Made by a program: the position numbers and the translations under genes
The notes under the pieces: generated by a model
The model's database searches: none
What the model saw: the letters and a program-made list of their open reading frames with translations, nothing else
What the model was told of the DNA's origin: nothing
In this document: positions 45,841 through 58,407 of the stretch, in pieces
How positions within the stretch are numbered: position 1 is the stretch's first letter
Layout of the letters: each line of letters starts with the position of its first letter
Assembly: GCA_038503075.1 (NCBI GenBank)
Contig: JBCAML010000022.1
Location: 1,364,001-1,428,000, forward strand
From: Gyromitra esculenta
Lineage: Eukaryota; Ascomycota; Pezizomycetes; Pezizales; Discinaceae
Reading direction: 5' to 3'
DNA: 64,000 nt

Positions 45841-48601
45841 ATGCTATTTTGTTTCCTATTAGCTTGGTGATAATGGAGGGATTCTTACAGACACCTTTTT
45901 GATTTTACTCCTCTCAATCGCTCTTCAAGATTGTCCACTCTCCCAGTCGAATCTTCCTTTGGGCATGATAAGGGCAAAGATGGCACCCATAAATCGAGTG
46001 CAACTTGATCGCTTTCATTTTCATGAATCTGCTTCCTTGGTGGGAAATATAGATCTTCAAATTGCCATATCCGCAAAATTTTCAAACTGATATTCAACCC
46101 CTTTCCTGGGCTCGCTGAAAAGGTATTCGACTAACAATGTGTAACAGCGAGAACAAGAACGAAGAGATCTTAAAGTAAGTCCTACGATTAATGTCAGCTT
46201 CATATTCCACACTCAAAGAATTTTATCAATCCATATCCTCTCCTCCCTCACTGCACCTCCTTTGGTTTAGCCATGGTCTCTGCCACGGATACACTCCCCT
46301 ACTAACATTCAATAGACCTCATTCAATCTTTGATTAAAGAATCGAATCGTATCTTTGGTGTTGCTGCGATGCAGTGACATCCTAGATAATTATTCTATAT
46401 CGGATTCCGGATCAGATAATACTGCTGGACTATTGGCAGGATCCATATCAGATCGCCGCCTTAAACTATATTCATCACCAACTTACAGTCAATACCTAAA
46501 GGATAACGCTCTGAGGTGGTAACCTTAATAGTTCTCGGGCCGAGGGAACGGTCAAAACGGAGACACTCAGACCACATAATCGATCTTATTTGTTTGATTT
46601 TTGCTCCACTTCTAACAGGTGCTATAGGTTAAATAGTTTTCTGTTACTCTGGGACATATTACCTTCTTTATGGCGATTTGAGAGTTTAATAACAGGAAAC
46701 CACATATTTCAATACGGCTTGTTGAGTGGCACGCTACTTTGTTTTATTATTCCAGTGATCATAACCTCTTGATCTGTACTGCCTCAGCTAATCAGGAATC
46801 GACATTTAAACCAGGACATTTAGATCCATACTCTACCTTGCGTGATAACACGGACACATTCTCCGCTGCGGTTCGTTGGCTAGAATGCCACTTTTTTTTA
46901 TCACTCGAACCATTATCTTTGGAGCTTCGGACTCGTGCAGATAATGAACTGGTAGTTTCGGCCTTGGTGTTTTGAATCATGAATAGCCTCAGTGGAGTAG
47001 ATCATGGTCCTCCGAATATTAATCGTTTTGCGGTTGTCCTCACTATGAGTACCATATTAGTAAGGCTCTTAGTTTAAATGTTCGAAAGGAAGAGATCTAT
47101 CAATTGTTAGCAATTATTAACGCAGAGGAGATATTAAATGAGGATTTTATGCTTGTTTGCAGACGTGTGAACTTTTGGAGACACTTGTTGGCACGGAGTA
47201 GATATGAGACAAAAATTGAATATCTGCAGGTGTGTGTATTGTTAGCAAATATATCGATACGAAGGAAAGGTGTATGGAATTTGTGTAATTTCGTATGTAC
47301 CAAATACAACAGCGAACTGCTTGGAATTGCGTGGAATAAAAGTCGGCCATTTGGGAGGCAAACGGGCTAAACCAACTTTTCGTCCCTGGCTAAATCATCT
47401 AGATCGCAATATTAAGTGGCCTTTATTAAACCAAGTCAGTACAAAACAAAAGAGCCTAGATCTCGCAAACAATCTTAGCAGTAATTACTAATGTAAGAGA
47501 TCTGAAAACCTGATGATTTCTCCATAGAAACCCGGCATCCAGCCATGTTAGCGTAACACATAAATGGGCTAGAGCCTCGAGATTCGAGAAAACTACTGTA
47601 AGAAACGCTGAAACGGCGGGTTATTGAGAACCTCGTCCAACTACGGCCTAACACTCTCCCCGCATAGAGTGAGATTGTAGTAGCCTAGTAGTATGTGACA
47701 TACTGCTAGCGCTAGAACAAGGTTGTTGAATGGGTATGTGAATTTACTAGAGTATGTCAATAGTGTTGATATAACTTGAAGGAATTTTGTGGAAGAGAGT
47801 TTCCTCCTGCGTGAACTTGAATGTGTTGAAAGTAGCAAGGCTGTCAGTATGCTATAAACTGTGGTAGAAAGATGAGGGCTGGTGTTGCTATGACAGAGGC
47901 TCGAGGATTTGAATGTTGCTTGTAGTATATGTTAGTGGACTAAAGACATGGCGACTTTAAATGGATTATTCTGCCCTTCTAATCCGATAACGTGGTGGTG
48001 ATAGCTAAATGGTGTGTTGTTGCTCGTGTTTGTGTTCCTAGTGGGAGCAAAATAATTGGAGGAAGTGGTCGGATCTGAAGGAGATGTTTGATTTCTAAGC
48101 AGACTGGGTCTCTGTATTCCGTTAGCCTGCCCATAGAATGGTCGATGCGCGCAAAACCTACATGTAATCCAGGATTTTCTACAACTCAATGACAACAGCC
48201 TCGATAAATTTTATTAGCTAGAGATTTATATCACCGCAAAAGAGTTATGTATGTAGACTAATCTCATATTTCGCATGAATCTGATCCACAGTTCCTTAAT
48301 TCTGTAGAGTTAATATTGCGCACGTTCTCCTAGAACCTCCCTGATATCAACGATCAGTCAAGATCTGTCATCAACCATAACCCATCGAATAATTACCATA
48401 TAGCTAAAAAAAAACCTCACCTTAATGTAGAGTAAACATCCTCGATCTGTCTCAAACCCTTCACTGAAGTGCCACTCCACTAACTATTTGAAGTCGACGA
48501 AAAAAACACATATCTCATTTGAAACTACTAATATACAAGAATCAATGATCCACATCTACCAAAAAAAACTCCTACCAACCCAGGGAAAGGAAGCACTATA
48601 T

Positions 48602-50027
48602 TTATGCCCTCCAGTTAAGCACCCTCCTTCGGAACCTCCTTCGCCCAATGGTTACAGCGACATCTGTAGCAGCACCTTCCGCTCTAATAGCCCGATCTTC
48701 TGCGGCCTCATCCGCATTAGCATTAACGCCACTTACTACATCGTCAATATCACCAGCATCATCAGCAGTCTCATCAATAAGGGTGCCATTAGCTTCATCT
48801 TCTGTGCTAGCATCCTCCTCTAGATCGTCGATAGCCGCGGTATTATCATCGGCAATATCGACAACAACTGCTACATCGTCTTTAGCATTATCATCAACGA
48901 CATCGCCAACAATTGCTACGTCGTCGTCGGCATTACTATCAGCAACCGCAGCATCCTCAGCTACCGCATCTGCAGCTACAACTTCAAACTATCTACCCAA
49001 TGTCCTCATTAGTCTCCAGTGACAACACAAGATAGAAGAAGAAACACAAACCTTAGTACAATAATCCTTCGCGCCTCTCTCCTTAACTGGCGAAAGCACA
49101 GCTTGGCTACTACTCAAGTTGATTGTACAAACCCTATAGAACCCAACCGGCAGCCCTCCGTCGATAGCGGTCGCCCCCAGCAACCCGCTCCCGTCACCGG
49201 CGTCGTTGACACCCTTGGAGAACTCGAATAAGTCTGCCGGAGGAGGTTGGTCGGGTGTAAAGGAGCCGCCGAGGCTTTGGATTGTTACGTGGATGTGGCC
49301 GATGATTATGCCGTTTGCGTTGAGCTGCTGGGGTGCGGAGTAGTAGTTTGTTTGTGGGTCTAAGGGGGTTAGTGCGGTTTGATGAGGAAGAAAATGGTAA
49401 TGTACTGACGAAGGCTCCGGCTTGGAGGTTGGCGACTTTGGCAGTTATGTCGAAGGTTGTGTCGGCGGGGATTTGGCTGCCTTCCGGGAGGTGAGGTGAT
49501 TATTATTGCTGATACCTGTGCGGTGTTAGCTGTGTTTGGATTACTAGACGGGGGTGAGTGAGTGGATGGATGAAAAATAAAAAAATAGCGAATGGAATGA
49601 TAGTCAAGAAGTAATATGGAGTGAGAGAGTGAAAATAATGAGTAATTATAAACCCATCATTACAAAATCACCGCTAATATCAAAGATTCATACATACCAT
49701 CTTATCCGCAGCCGGAATATCTCACATTGGAATACCATTTCGGTTTCCCGCCAGAACCTGAAGCCGTTACTCAGTTTTTTCCCAGTACAAAAGTTGATAA
49801 AGTTTGCATCATTACTAATTCCCATCAGTTCAAGACCCTTCCACATCTCAATAAAAGAATACATACGTAGCAGACTCCGTAAACACACCTACCAAACTCC
49901 CATCCTCTAGCCCATCAGCCTGACTAGCTGACTGAACATTTGTAGAGTCCAGATCCAGCTGTGCGGCAGCACCTGAAAGTAACACGCCCGTCAAAATCGC
50001 ACTCAGGAGTGAATGAGAGGCTCTCAT
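48602..50027 (-). pseudogene. secreted-protein family member disrupted by frameshifts and a stop
   Basis: Exons: 50027-49867, 49814-49698, 49515-49406, 49359-49052, 48988-48602; introns of 52, 182, 46 and 63 bp with matching phases. It begins with a signal peptide (MRASHSLLSAILTGVLLSGA). From memory it carries the marks of a widespread ascomycete secreted family often mislabelled RP S17: NFINFC, NGIPM-x-DIPAADKM, TNYYSAPQQL, GHIHVTIQSLGG, KGVNDAGDGSGLL, LPVGFYRVC, DYCTKFEV. Exon 2 has a -1 shift after KLSNGF and a TGA where the family has Gly in NGIPMGDIP. Exon 3 has a +1 shift between IIITSPP and EGSQIPADTTF. Exons 4-5 are intact and end in a 120-residue Asp/Ala-rich acidic tail with a basic GRRRFRRR end. 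The lesions are seen directly; sequencing error is the main alternative. Confidence 0.75.
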
Positions 50028-50747
50028 AGCTGCAATATCGGATTAAAAAATCAAAGGTAGATAGTAAATAGTATATAGCAATAAAAAAATCTGAATCAAT
50101 CTGGTAGTGGGGGAACGTAAATAAACATATCGCCCAGCGACTATAGTTCGTGAATAAATGAATGAGATAGTGGAGAAAGGATCAAGTAGAATCCGTATTA
50201 ATATTAGGAGTAGTAGACTTATATAGTCTTCACTATCACGGTAAAGTTTTTGGGGACCTTCGAGATTTAAAATATTGTGTCGAGTACCGTGCCCAGCGAC
50301 TTGGCCTAAGCAGGTGATGGTGATGGCAGCTAGATATGGGCATGTGGATGTAGCCTCTACCACTTTCAGCTTCCGTATGTTGACCTGGCTGCCGAAATAA
50401 AATGATCCCGGAATAAGCTTGACAGCCTCCTGGTGATTCTCCGGCCCGACGCAACAGATTTTGGACGAGTGGAGTATTGCTTTACCATCTTGAGGAGGGT
50501 TAAGCTTTTTCAAGCACTTCGCTTGGTTCGGTGAGATTCTGCCTTCGTAACTTGGTGTATTGGCAGGTGGATGGGTAGGGGCGGGTCTATGATATTATTT
50601 GGTGGTTTTTAGTATTTATTAATTAGGTTTGGCGTATAGGTATTTGGCGGTTATTCTGATTATTATTCGGGCTCTGTATGTATGCATCTAGATTATTAAT
50701 TACAGTGAGTGGCTATTGTTCTGAGTGAACAAATAAATGATAGGAGA
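50028..50747. other. intergenic, nothing secure
   Basis: A 156-codon minus frame (50043-50513) covers most of this gap. Its first 90 codons could be protein-like, but the last 60 are Ile/Leu/Tyr-rich as expected from translated AT-rich DNA, so it was not accepted. Confidence 0.4.
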
Positions 50748-51284
50748 TTATGCTCTGATCCCAAGAGCACCGAGAAAGTAGCCAAATGACAGAAACCTAG
50801 AAACCCTTTTTCGCCCTCTACGAAGTGCCACTGATGGCGACTCAGCGGTAACATCTTTGGTTTCTTCAGGCAAAGCCGGGGGTTTCAAGGCCAGCCGACC
50901 CTTGACAAAGTAGCCCAAATCATTTCTCAAAAATTCCTGTGCTCGTTTATATCTCACTTGTTCCTCATCAAATATATCCCTCATTTTTTTGGCCTGCTCC
51001 TGCAAGAATAGGAGGCGATTTTTACTATTTGTGATTAGGATGGAAAGCGTCAAAGCCATTGGATGCTGTTCGTCCTCGAATTCTTCCATCAGTGCAGCCA
51101 TCTTGAGCGAATGGCGTTTCCAACAATCGTGTTCTGCTACGAAGCTATCATTTAGCTTTCGCGTATCTTCAGTGTATTTCTGAAAGTAAGTTTTGTTTTT
51201 TGTCCTTGCTGCAGACATTAGCTCGTGGATGGCTCTCATATTTTCCCCAGGAGATTTGTGGGCGTCGATGTTAGTGCATGCCAT
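50748..51284 (-). CDS. hypothetical coiled-coil protein, 178 aa
   Basis: This single-exon frame of 178 residues starts MACTNIDAHKSPGE. Residues 15-130 are highly charged and helical with heptad-like spacing (MRAIHELMSAARTKNKTYFQ, KMAALMEEFEDEQHPMALTL, FLQEQAKKMRDIFDEEQVRY). The C-terminal 40 residues turn basic (VALRRGRKRVSRFLSFGYFL). There is no signal peptide, and the C-terminus is only weakly hydrophobic. I do not recognise the family. Sustained amphipathic periodicity and good length support it as a real gene. It is transcribed divergently from the FAD oxidoreductase gene across a 537-bp gap. Confidence 0.6.
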   Translation of the reverse strand: MACTNIDAHKSPGENMRAIHELMSAARTKNKTYFQKYTEDTRKLNDSFVAEHDCWKRHSLKMAALMEEFEDEQHPMALTLSILITNSKNRLLFLQEQAKKMRDIFDEEQVRYKRAQEFLRNDLGYFVKGRLALKPPALPEETKDVTAESPSVALRRGRKRVSRFLSFGYFLGALGIRA

Positions 51285-51821
51285 TTTTAGTTAAATTTAG
51301 CGTTGTTTGGTGTTTATGTTTGGTAAGGGATGTTGAAGTGTTGGTGGGATGGTGATGGGATGGAGGGAAAGGCAGCGATGCATTTAATGTGAGTGGAAGG
51401 CTGTATGTTTCGTCTTGTTTGTGCGTATGGTTTCGTGCTGGCCATATAATGGTGGAGTCGAAAACGGCGAGTGATAGAATGGCGACAGTCGGGATCTACA
51501 CACGACAGGGTTAGGGTTGGATCTGAAACAGCGATCTGAAACCAGATTTCCTCGACGATTCGACGAGTGATTTACTTGAGTGACATGTCGGATCAGGAAC
51601 CGCTGGAACGGATATCACTGATATCTCATCACGAGATCCAGCATTCCAGCACGTGCCACTTCAGGGCTAGGGTTGCTACTGCTGCAGCTCATCCCACCCT
51701 GCACTCTTCCCCGCAGTCTCCCCTCTTGCTCCTCTATTCTACTATATTTCCCCTCGTCGTCTTCTTCTTCTTCTTCTCTTGCTTATCCCCCCAGTAACCC
51801 CTTCTCCCCACATCTCTCGAA
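51285..51821. promoter_or_regulatory. divergent intergenic promoter region with CT-rich tract
   Basis: This gap lies between a minus-strand gene and the plus-strand FAD gene. Bases about 51700-51810 are strongly pyrimidine-rich, including CTTCTTCTTCTTCTTCTCTT, a typical core-promoter feature just upstream of the start in filamentous ascomycetes. No TATA box was assigned. Confidence 0.5.
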
Positions 51822-53753
51822 ATGCTCTCTGAAATCCTGCCTACTCTCAGTGCTACCCCTCCTGCTGTGGATCCGGGGATTCCATCAACTACTTCAACTT
51901 CCTCGTTTTGGCACTCTCAGCCCTCGCCATTCTTATACAACCACCGCACCACTCCCGAAGTCCCCACTGATGCCGACATCGTCATCATCGGTTCCGGCAT
52001 CTCTGGTGCCATGACCGCCCGCTACCTCTACGAGTTATCTTCGTCCCCACCCCCGAAAGTGGTCATGTTGGAAGCTCGGCAAGCTTGCTGGGGAGCTACG
52101 GGCCGCAACGGGGGTCACTGCAAACCAAGCGTTTACGGCTTAGCTGACCTCAACGAGGTCGCTTCGCTTCTCGGTCTGGACCAGCTGGCCAAGATGCTGG
52201 CTTTCCAGCAGCTCAACTTGTCCCTAGTGAATGATTACGTGGGCGCCGAACGGGTGGATTGCGATTTCCGCATGACTCCTAGCTGCGACGTGTTTTTTAA
52301 CGAGGAGAATTTTAAGCTAGCCCGGGAGTCTATCGCGGTCCTGCAGAAACGATTACCCAAGTTTGCGGCGAAGCTGAAGGTGGTCAGTCGGGATACGCAT
52401 GAGGGGCGACGCGTCTTGACGCAGGAAACGAGGACCCCGACTGCGGTCGGCGCGGTGCTGTACGAGGCGAGCTCGCTATGGCCGTATAAGCTTATTGCCT
52501 ATATCCTCGAGAAAGCTATCACCGAGCAAAATTTGAACCTACAGACTCTGACGCCAGCTCTATCCATAGCTGGGAACATTACAGGGAAAAGTAAGAGGAA
52601 GTGGACAGTCATTACCGCCCGGGGGAATGTACACGCAGACAAAGTCATTTTTGCCACCAACGCTCATACAGCGCATCTGCTCCCTGCCTTCCGAGGGCAC
52701 ATCTACCCTGTACGTGCCCAGATGTCGGCTCTTATACCCCCGAAATCGATGCAGGAGCGCCCCTTGACGCATACCTATGGACTTGTTAGCAAGGAGCGCA
52801 AGATGAGCCAGTACCTCATTCAGCGACCGCTTAACAAGGACGGTAGTGGCGGGGAGCTGATGATCGGTGGCGGCAGGTTCCTAGCAGCTGGTTTCGGGGA
52901 AGGCTGCTTGGACGATGGTATCGACGAGCCCGTCGCGCAGTTCTTGAGGAGTAGCCCTGCAAAGTATTTTGTGGACGAGACGGGATACCCTGGAGATGCT
53001 GTTGTCGGCGGGTTGGAGAAGAGCCTAGTTAGCAAATTTCGGAGATTAACGATCGATGCAGTCATCAGCAATCAGCTACGTTTCTGGGATGCTGCAGAAG
53101 GCCTCGAGCTCGGTGATGAGGATTCAAATTCAAATTCGGACGAGGATTCAGAGTACGATGATGATAACTCGCAGAGCGTGACACAGAATAGTCACGACAG
53201 TAGAGAGTGTACCGCGACGTATGAATGGACGGGGGTCATGGGCTTTAGCAGTGATGAACGACCATGGGTGGGAAGAGTACCGGCGTTGACTGTAGATGAA
53301 GCAAGACAGAAGGGTATTGAAGGGAGGGACGCAGTGGTTGATACGGATGGGCTATGGATGTTGGCAGGTTTTGAGGGACATGGTTTGATTATCCTCCTTT
53401 CTTTATTAACCATACTGCGCTCGTCGAAGGAAGGGGGGGATATTACACTTTGCTAACAATTATCGCTAGGTATGGCATATTGTACCGGCTCTGCAAAGGC
53501 TCTCGTTCAAATGATCAATACTTCCTCTTCTTCATCACTGTCAAGACGGCAACCCGGCGTCTACGAGTACTTTCCGGAATGCTTCGAGTCATCACGACAG
53601 CGACTGGGGTTAACACCTTTTTCACCGGAGGAGGAACTCGACGATGATGTAGACGAAGAGGTCGAGGTAGAAATAGACGCCGTCGAGGACAAAGGAGACG
53701 CAAAATGGGAGGAGTTAGAGAAAGATGATGAAGGTGAGTGGGTAGTTGTGTGA
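51822..53753 (+). CDS. FAD-dependent oxidoreductase, DAO family, 614 aa
   Basis: Two exons (51822-53382, 53470-53753) flank an 87-bp intron (donor GTTTGA, branch GCTAAC, acceptor GCTAG), phase 1, total 1845 bp. The N-terminal Rossmann dinucleotide motif DIVIIGSGISGAMTARYL (51-68) is followed by LEARQACWGATGRNGGHCKP, the ARxxxxGATGRNGG pattern of D-amino-acid-oxidase/glycine-oxidase-type flavoenzymes. The C-terminal FAD-binding end is DGLWMLAGFEGHGMAYCTGS, where splicing joins EGHG to MAYC. The reaction is oxidation of an amine or amino-acid-like substrate with FAD; the substrate cannot be deduced. Unusual for the fold are an acidic Asp/Ser/Asn insertion (SNSNSDEDSEYDDDNSQ, about 430-450) and a 40-residue acidic tail (EEELDDDVDEEVEVEIDAVE). 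No signal peptide or terminal peroxisomal signal is seen, so a cytosolic location is likely. Confidence 0.9.
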
Positions 53754-56700
53754 CGGCTAGCTAGCGTGAAAGAGTGAAAAGTAGAGAAAACATGAAGGCA
53801 AGAAGTGACTAGATGTAAGATAGGATGGGCTATCTATCTAAACTTTAAATAACTTCCTTCAGATGTTTTTCATGTTTAGTTTTGATTTATAGGTTAGTTT
53901 AGTATGGTTATCTTTGTATTTGGCGGTTTGTGTATTTAGGTAGCTAGCGAGCCCAGGTTGCTTAATTTATCACCATATAACGAGTTTTGCTATGTTTTTT
54001 TGAGCGAGTAAGGTTATATATGCCAAATGGGTTATATCGCATACAAGCTACGCCGGTCATGCATCGTCACTCAAGAGCTCTAATACCGTAGATGAACTCA
54101 ACGCAATACGACACGAATAAGCTAGCCTTAAAATTCCAATTAATATTGCTTAGGCACTCACTAAATACTACAAAGCTCGCAAAAAGCTGCATGCGTCCCA
54201 ACCCATAAAGTGACCAAATAAGCCACGATGACGAAGAGATACTGGCAGCTAGCTATAGGCACAGTTAGATATACTCGCTAAAAAATTTATTTCAGCCAAA
54301 GTGAGCCACAACGAAACTATGCATCTAGTATCACATAAATAACTAATTCCACAATTGATATTGTTTGAGGTTCTACTATTGAGGTCTCTTTTCACACACG
54401 ATCTGTTGGTGTTGAGCTATCTGATCAGCGTTAGGCCAGGGCTAGGTATACCCAGGGGACAAGTTAAATTTTTTCACAATTACTATGTGCGTAAATGCAC
54501 TGAACACGGTTGGGCTTGCTGTACCTAGATATACTCAGGGGACAAATTAAACTTTTGAGCAAGTATTTGGTCATAGAGTGGAGATCGGATCCTGATATAA
54601 TCGATTCTATCAATTTGCAGCTGTTTCTAGCAGAATGTACCTTGTCATCACGTTTCTCAGTATTTAATGAACTCCTAAGTACTTTCTCTTCCATTACCCA
54701 AATTTCAGGCATATTATTTATGAGACTTTCAACAGGCAGTTGAAAAGAAATCTGGCGGCACAGTAAGTCACTCGCTCATGTTGAGTTCTTGGTTGTTGAA
54801 ACTATTGATGTTGCGCTCTAATAGTACTCAGGGCTCCGCCCCTGCAGATCTTTGATCGCCAGACGGGCTTTAAAAACCCCGGGATTTGGGGCTTTCTATT
54901 GGCTAAGCTACTATATATACTACCTGCTTTGTTTGTGTCTTGTTTGGTATCCTAAGTTTAAATAATACTCGATCATGGTCCAAAAACTCCAACATTGGTT
55001 GATGAATCCTCTTAATGCTAGGACACTTTGGGCGTGTCTTCCGAGACGGAAATTAGTGAGGGATATAGGCCTAGACTGACAGGTACCTGGGAGGTTCTAG
55101 AAGGGCATATAATTATAAGTATATAGATAGACGGGGTGTGTACTGTAAGCCCCCTTAGAATAGATCTATCTCGGGCATACTATTTCAATATTAGTGTCGG
55201 AATAAACTCAGAACTAGTATTCATTTTGCTGAAGAGCGAGAATGGGATACAGGCAAAATTTGCTATTATAATACAGTAGTCGGGTCAAAAGTAGGCGAAC
55301 TATAAAATATACTGCAGGAACTAGGGAGAAGCGGAATAACGCTAAGAGGCTGAAATAAAAAGTGGTGAAGCAACTAACTTGGTACTAATTTTAGTGTAGC
55401 GAGTAGTCAGACTGCCACACTTTGTTTGGACGTCTTAGCGCGATTCAGGGTCCAGTTGGTTGATGCAGTACCTCCTTGCCACACTAAGAAGCTTTTGGTT
55501 GGGGTGATGTTTACAAAACCTACGCCTGATTAGAACTCGCATTCTTAGATTGTTGTGTCACACAGTTGAAATTGTTGATGGTGTACTTCGTATCAGCCAG
55601 CTGGGCTCAGAGGTTTAAACGATCTTAAAACCATATTTCAGATAATCTTAACTATATATAGGCACTTGAACTAGATCATCCATCCCTCTTCTCTACTATT
55701 AAGGCCTTGCTATTATAACTTTAAAGATTATTACACCAATGGAACATTTAAATTCAAAGGAATGATATCCCCCATAAAATAAATAGCAATCTAGTCAATG
55801 GAGCGTATAATCGAGTGATACATTGTGATCAACAACGTATCCTGGGCGACGTAATTACTGTAAGAGCGTAAGTTATGAGGATTATGTTAGCCCAACTAGA
55901 GATATAGCTGTTATATACTGCAGTGTATGATGTGGACAAGTTGCCAGCAATCTGTTCGAGTATATATGACTGAGCAATTAATAGGCGGTTAAGAATTGAT
56001 ACCGGCGTGTGCTTTAGGAGAATCTGCTCATCGATCGGTACAAGTAATGTTGATCACGAGCTAGTTTATAAGCACGAAATAGGGCTTTACTACTGGGTTG
56101 TATGACATTATGGATATCGATATTATATATAATATACTTGGTGGCATTGTTTCTTTTCTTAGTTTTTATGCACGAGATTGGCAGCTGGCTACCAAAGATT
56201 TGTGACCACTTCACTTTAGCGATACATGTTCTTACATAACGATCCAATTCATGATTCGTGCCCTTAAGCCGTTGAGCCATAATAATCAAACTGATACTCA
56301 CCGCGTTACAGCTGTCAACTTCATCACAGGAGTATCTTGACCTTCCCTCTAATATAACGTCATAACGCCGAGGAATTAACATCAAAGACTCGACTACAGA
56401 CTATGCACGAAAAAATCGAGCGAATAGAGCTGGATCGAATGCTGTAGCAGATATCGCATGACCCAATGTTTTTTTCTTTCCTCGCACACACCGTTTACTA
56501 TTTCTGACCCGCGCGCCTTTCGTGGATTCGTCAATCAGCAAGCGCCGATAATAAGTCTTCTTGCTCCTGATGGCCTGCATCCTAGCTAGCCAGTTTACCG
56601 CGGAGGGCAAGAATCTATAGACGCCTCGCTACATTCAAAGCGGGGGGGGGTTGCAGGATGAAGAAAGAAGAAGGGAAAAAAAGCAAAGGGTGGCTATAAC

Positions 56701-58407
56701 TACATGTAGTGGCCGGTTGGCGTAATCAAGTTTTAGATGGGATGACCTGCATCAGACATTCTATCATCAGCTAAAAAATGTTTAGGAAGATCTTGGACAT
56801 ATAATCAATATGCGCTTTTTAAAAATTCACTCTTTATCTCTGGTGATCTGATTCATCTGTCTCTATCGCCGAGGAGGGAAATAGTGGTCCCTCCCCAGGC
56901 CTAACATGTGGCTTACTCCGTGGTGTCAGTTTTTTAAAAAATATTAACTTGGAATCAGTGCTGTATTATTTACTTCCCTTTCTGAGTCGTAAGACTGCAG
57001 CTAGCCGTTTATCTATTCCAAAGCAGCTTGCTACATTTACATGTACTAGCACGAGCACGGTGGCGTATATTTTTTTTTACTAATTCTTCAAAATCCACAT
57101 CCAGGGTCATGATCAGAAGACGACAAGGTAGCTACCGGGAAAAGGAAATACAAAAACTATCAAAATGATACGATTACTAGATTCGGTATTCTAAGACAAT
57201 GCGACTAGCTTTATCTGGTCACTGGTTGACGGCTACCTATCGCTATCAGACTCTCTTGAGCCTTTAAATCTGCAGTGGGAGGAGAATGGCAGAGTTGACT
57301 GGCGTTGGTCTTCCAAATCCAAGACCCCCAAAGCTAGCGGCCCATATAGCAACTAGGAATCCGACGCACATTAGTGTAGAGTACGCGTTATTATATCAAG
57401 GACTAAGAAAGCATGCCAGTTACTGAGGGTGCGTGTCTCAAAGATCGACGAAGAAAGGTTAATGTGCAGGGAGAAGGACGTGGGGGTTGGAGGGGGAGCT
57501 GGGAGACCCAACCCCGGGAAACTGCAGTAGCCATGTATACCAAGTCGGACCAGGGCATATATTAGCTGAGACAATAAACGTGATAGGATGTAGAAGGTAC
57601 ACATACGTATATGTATTTACTTATTACGAAGCATCGACGATAGCCGTCTTGGCCCCGAAGAAAGAATCGGAGTGATATGCGACGGTTTCCTTCAGAACGG
57701 CCATGGTCATTGGAGTAAAGCGATAAGCGTCGGCGTGCTTATCTTCCGTTTTGGTCCATGTATCCGTGGAGACACTGTGTTTGGAACTTGTAAGTGTTTC
57801 TTTTTTTCTGTTCCGTAAATATTGTAGCTATAAGAAACCGGGGGAGCCAAAACATGGCTGGGATTGGAGGATATATCTACTGTTAACTGGTCATGGCATA
57901 ACGATCTTACCTGTGCTATGACCTTTTCTATCAGCTATGGCCTCTGGGTGAAGAATGCACCACCATCAATTGCCCGTAATCCCCAGAGATAGTGAAGAAT
58001 AGAGTTATTTATCTAATGCACTTAATTGTTCCGAACACACGGGTGGTGGATCAGCGACTGCAAACCTTTCCAGTTTGTCCCAAGCTGGAGCCGAAAGGCG
58101 TCAACAACCCATTACTGTTTTTTCTTCTTTCTCTCATTCTCCACCCAGTTTTTCCCTTCCTCGACCCATTAGCCAGCTGTCCGATGCACTCCACAGAACA
58201 TACACGTACGAACCTGTTGATAAAATATTCCCCGCCAAAGCTAGGCGATAGCAGGTATCGCGTGAAAGTCGTGATTATCGGAAAGCCACTCAATTCCGAG
58301 AAGCTTTGCACGGCCCTCCTTTTCGTACACAGAACATTTTGCGTAAGTACCTGAGACATGAAGCCGACCACGGGATCGGAAGTCTGAGCCGGCTTAAAAT
58401 CCCGCCA
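53754..58407. other. gene-poor 4.6 kb stretch with a solo LTR
   Basis: It contains the solo LTR at 54.79-54.99 kb. At 54442-54473 and 54525-54556 a 32-base sequence (core TACCCAGGGGACAAGTTAAA and variant) is directly repeated. Near 54.06-54.34 kb the plus strand gives stop-riddled coding-like text (ALTKYYKARKKLHASQPIK), possibly an old transposase. No intact gene was found. Confidence 0.4.
54794..54994 (+). mobile_element. solo LTR, copy 2, with exact 5-bp duplication
   Basis: A 201-bp block starts TGTTGAAAC and ends CTCCAACA, so the termini are TGTTG...CAACA. It is flanked by TTGGT on both sides (54789-54793 and 54995-54999), the 5-bp target duplication made by LTR-retrotransposon integrases. 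It aligns end to end with 36776-36979. Confidence 0.85.

Larger units (their letters stand above)
44836..48601. other. gene-poor 3.8 kb stretch
   Basis: It contains a short (CCACCAA)n microsatellite and one uncertain coding-like region near 45.4-46.1 kb, listed separately. The rest (46.1-48.6 kb) has overlapping frames of 60-88 codons on both strands without coding character. Confidence 0.4.

Noticed and set aside
48648..49022. 124-codon Ser/Ala/Thr-rich plus-strand frame resembling a mucin-like protein
   Set aside because: It is antisense to the Asp/Ala-rich last exon of the secreted-family pseudogene, whose splice phase fits exactly.
50043..50513. 156-codon minus frame upstream of the pseudogene
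   Set aside because: The second half is Ile/Leu/Tyr-rich as expected from translated AT-rich DNA. No domain, and no splice partner.
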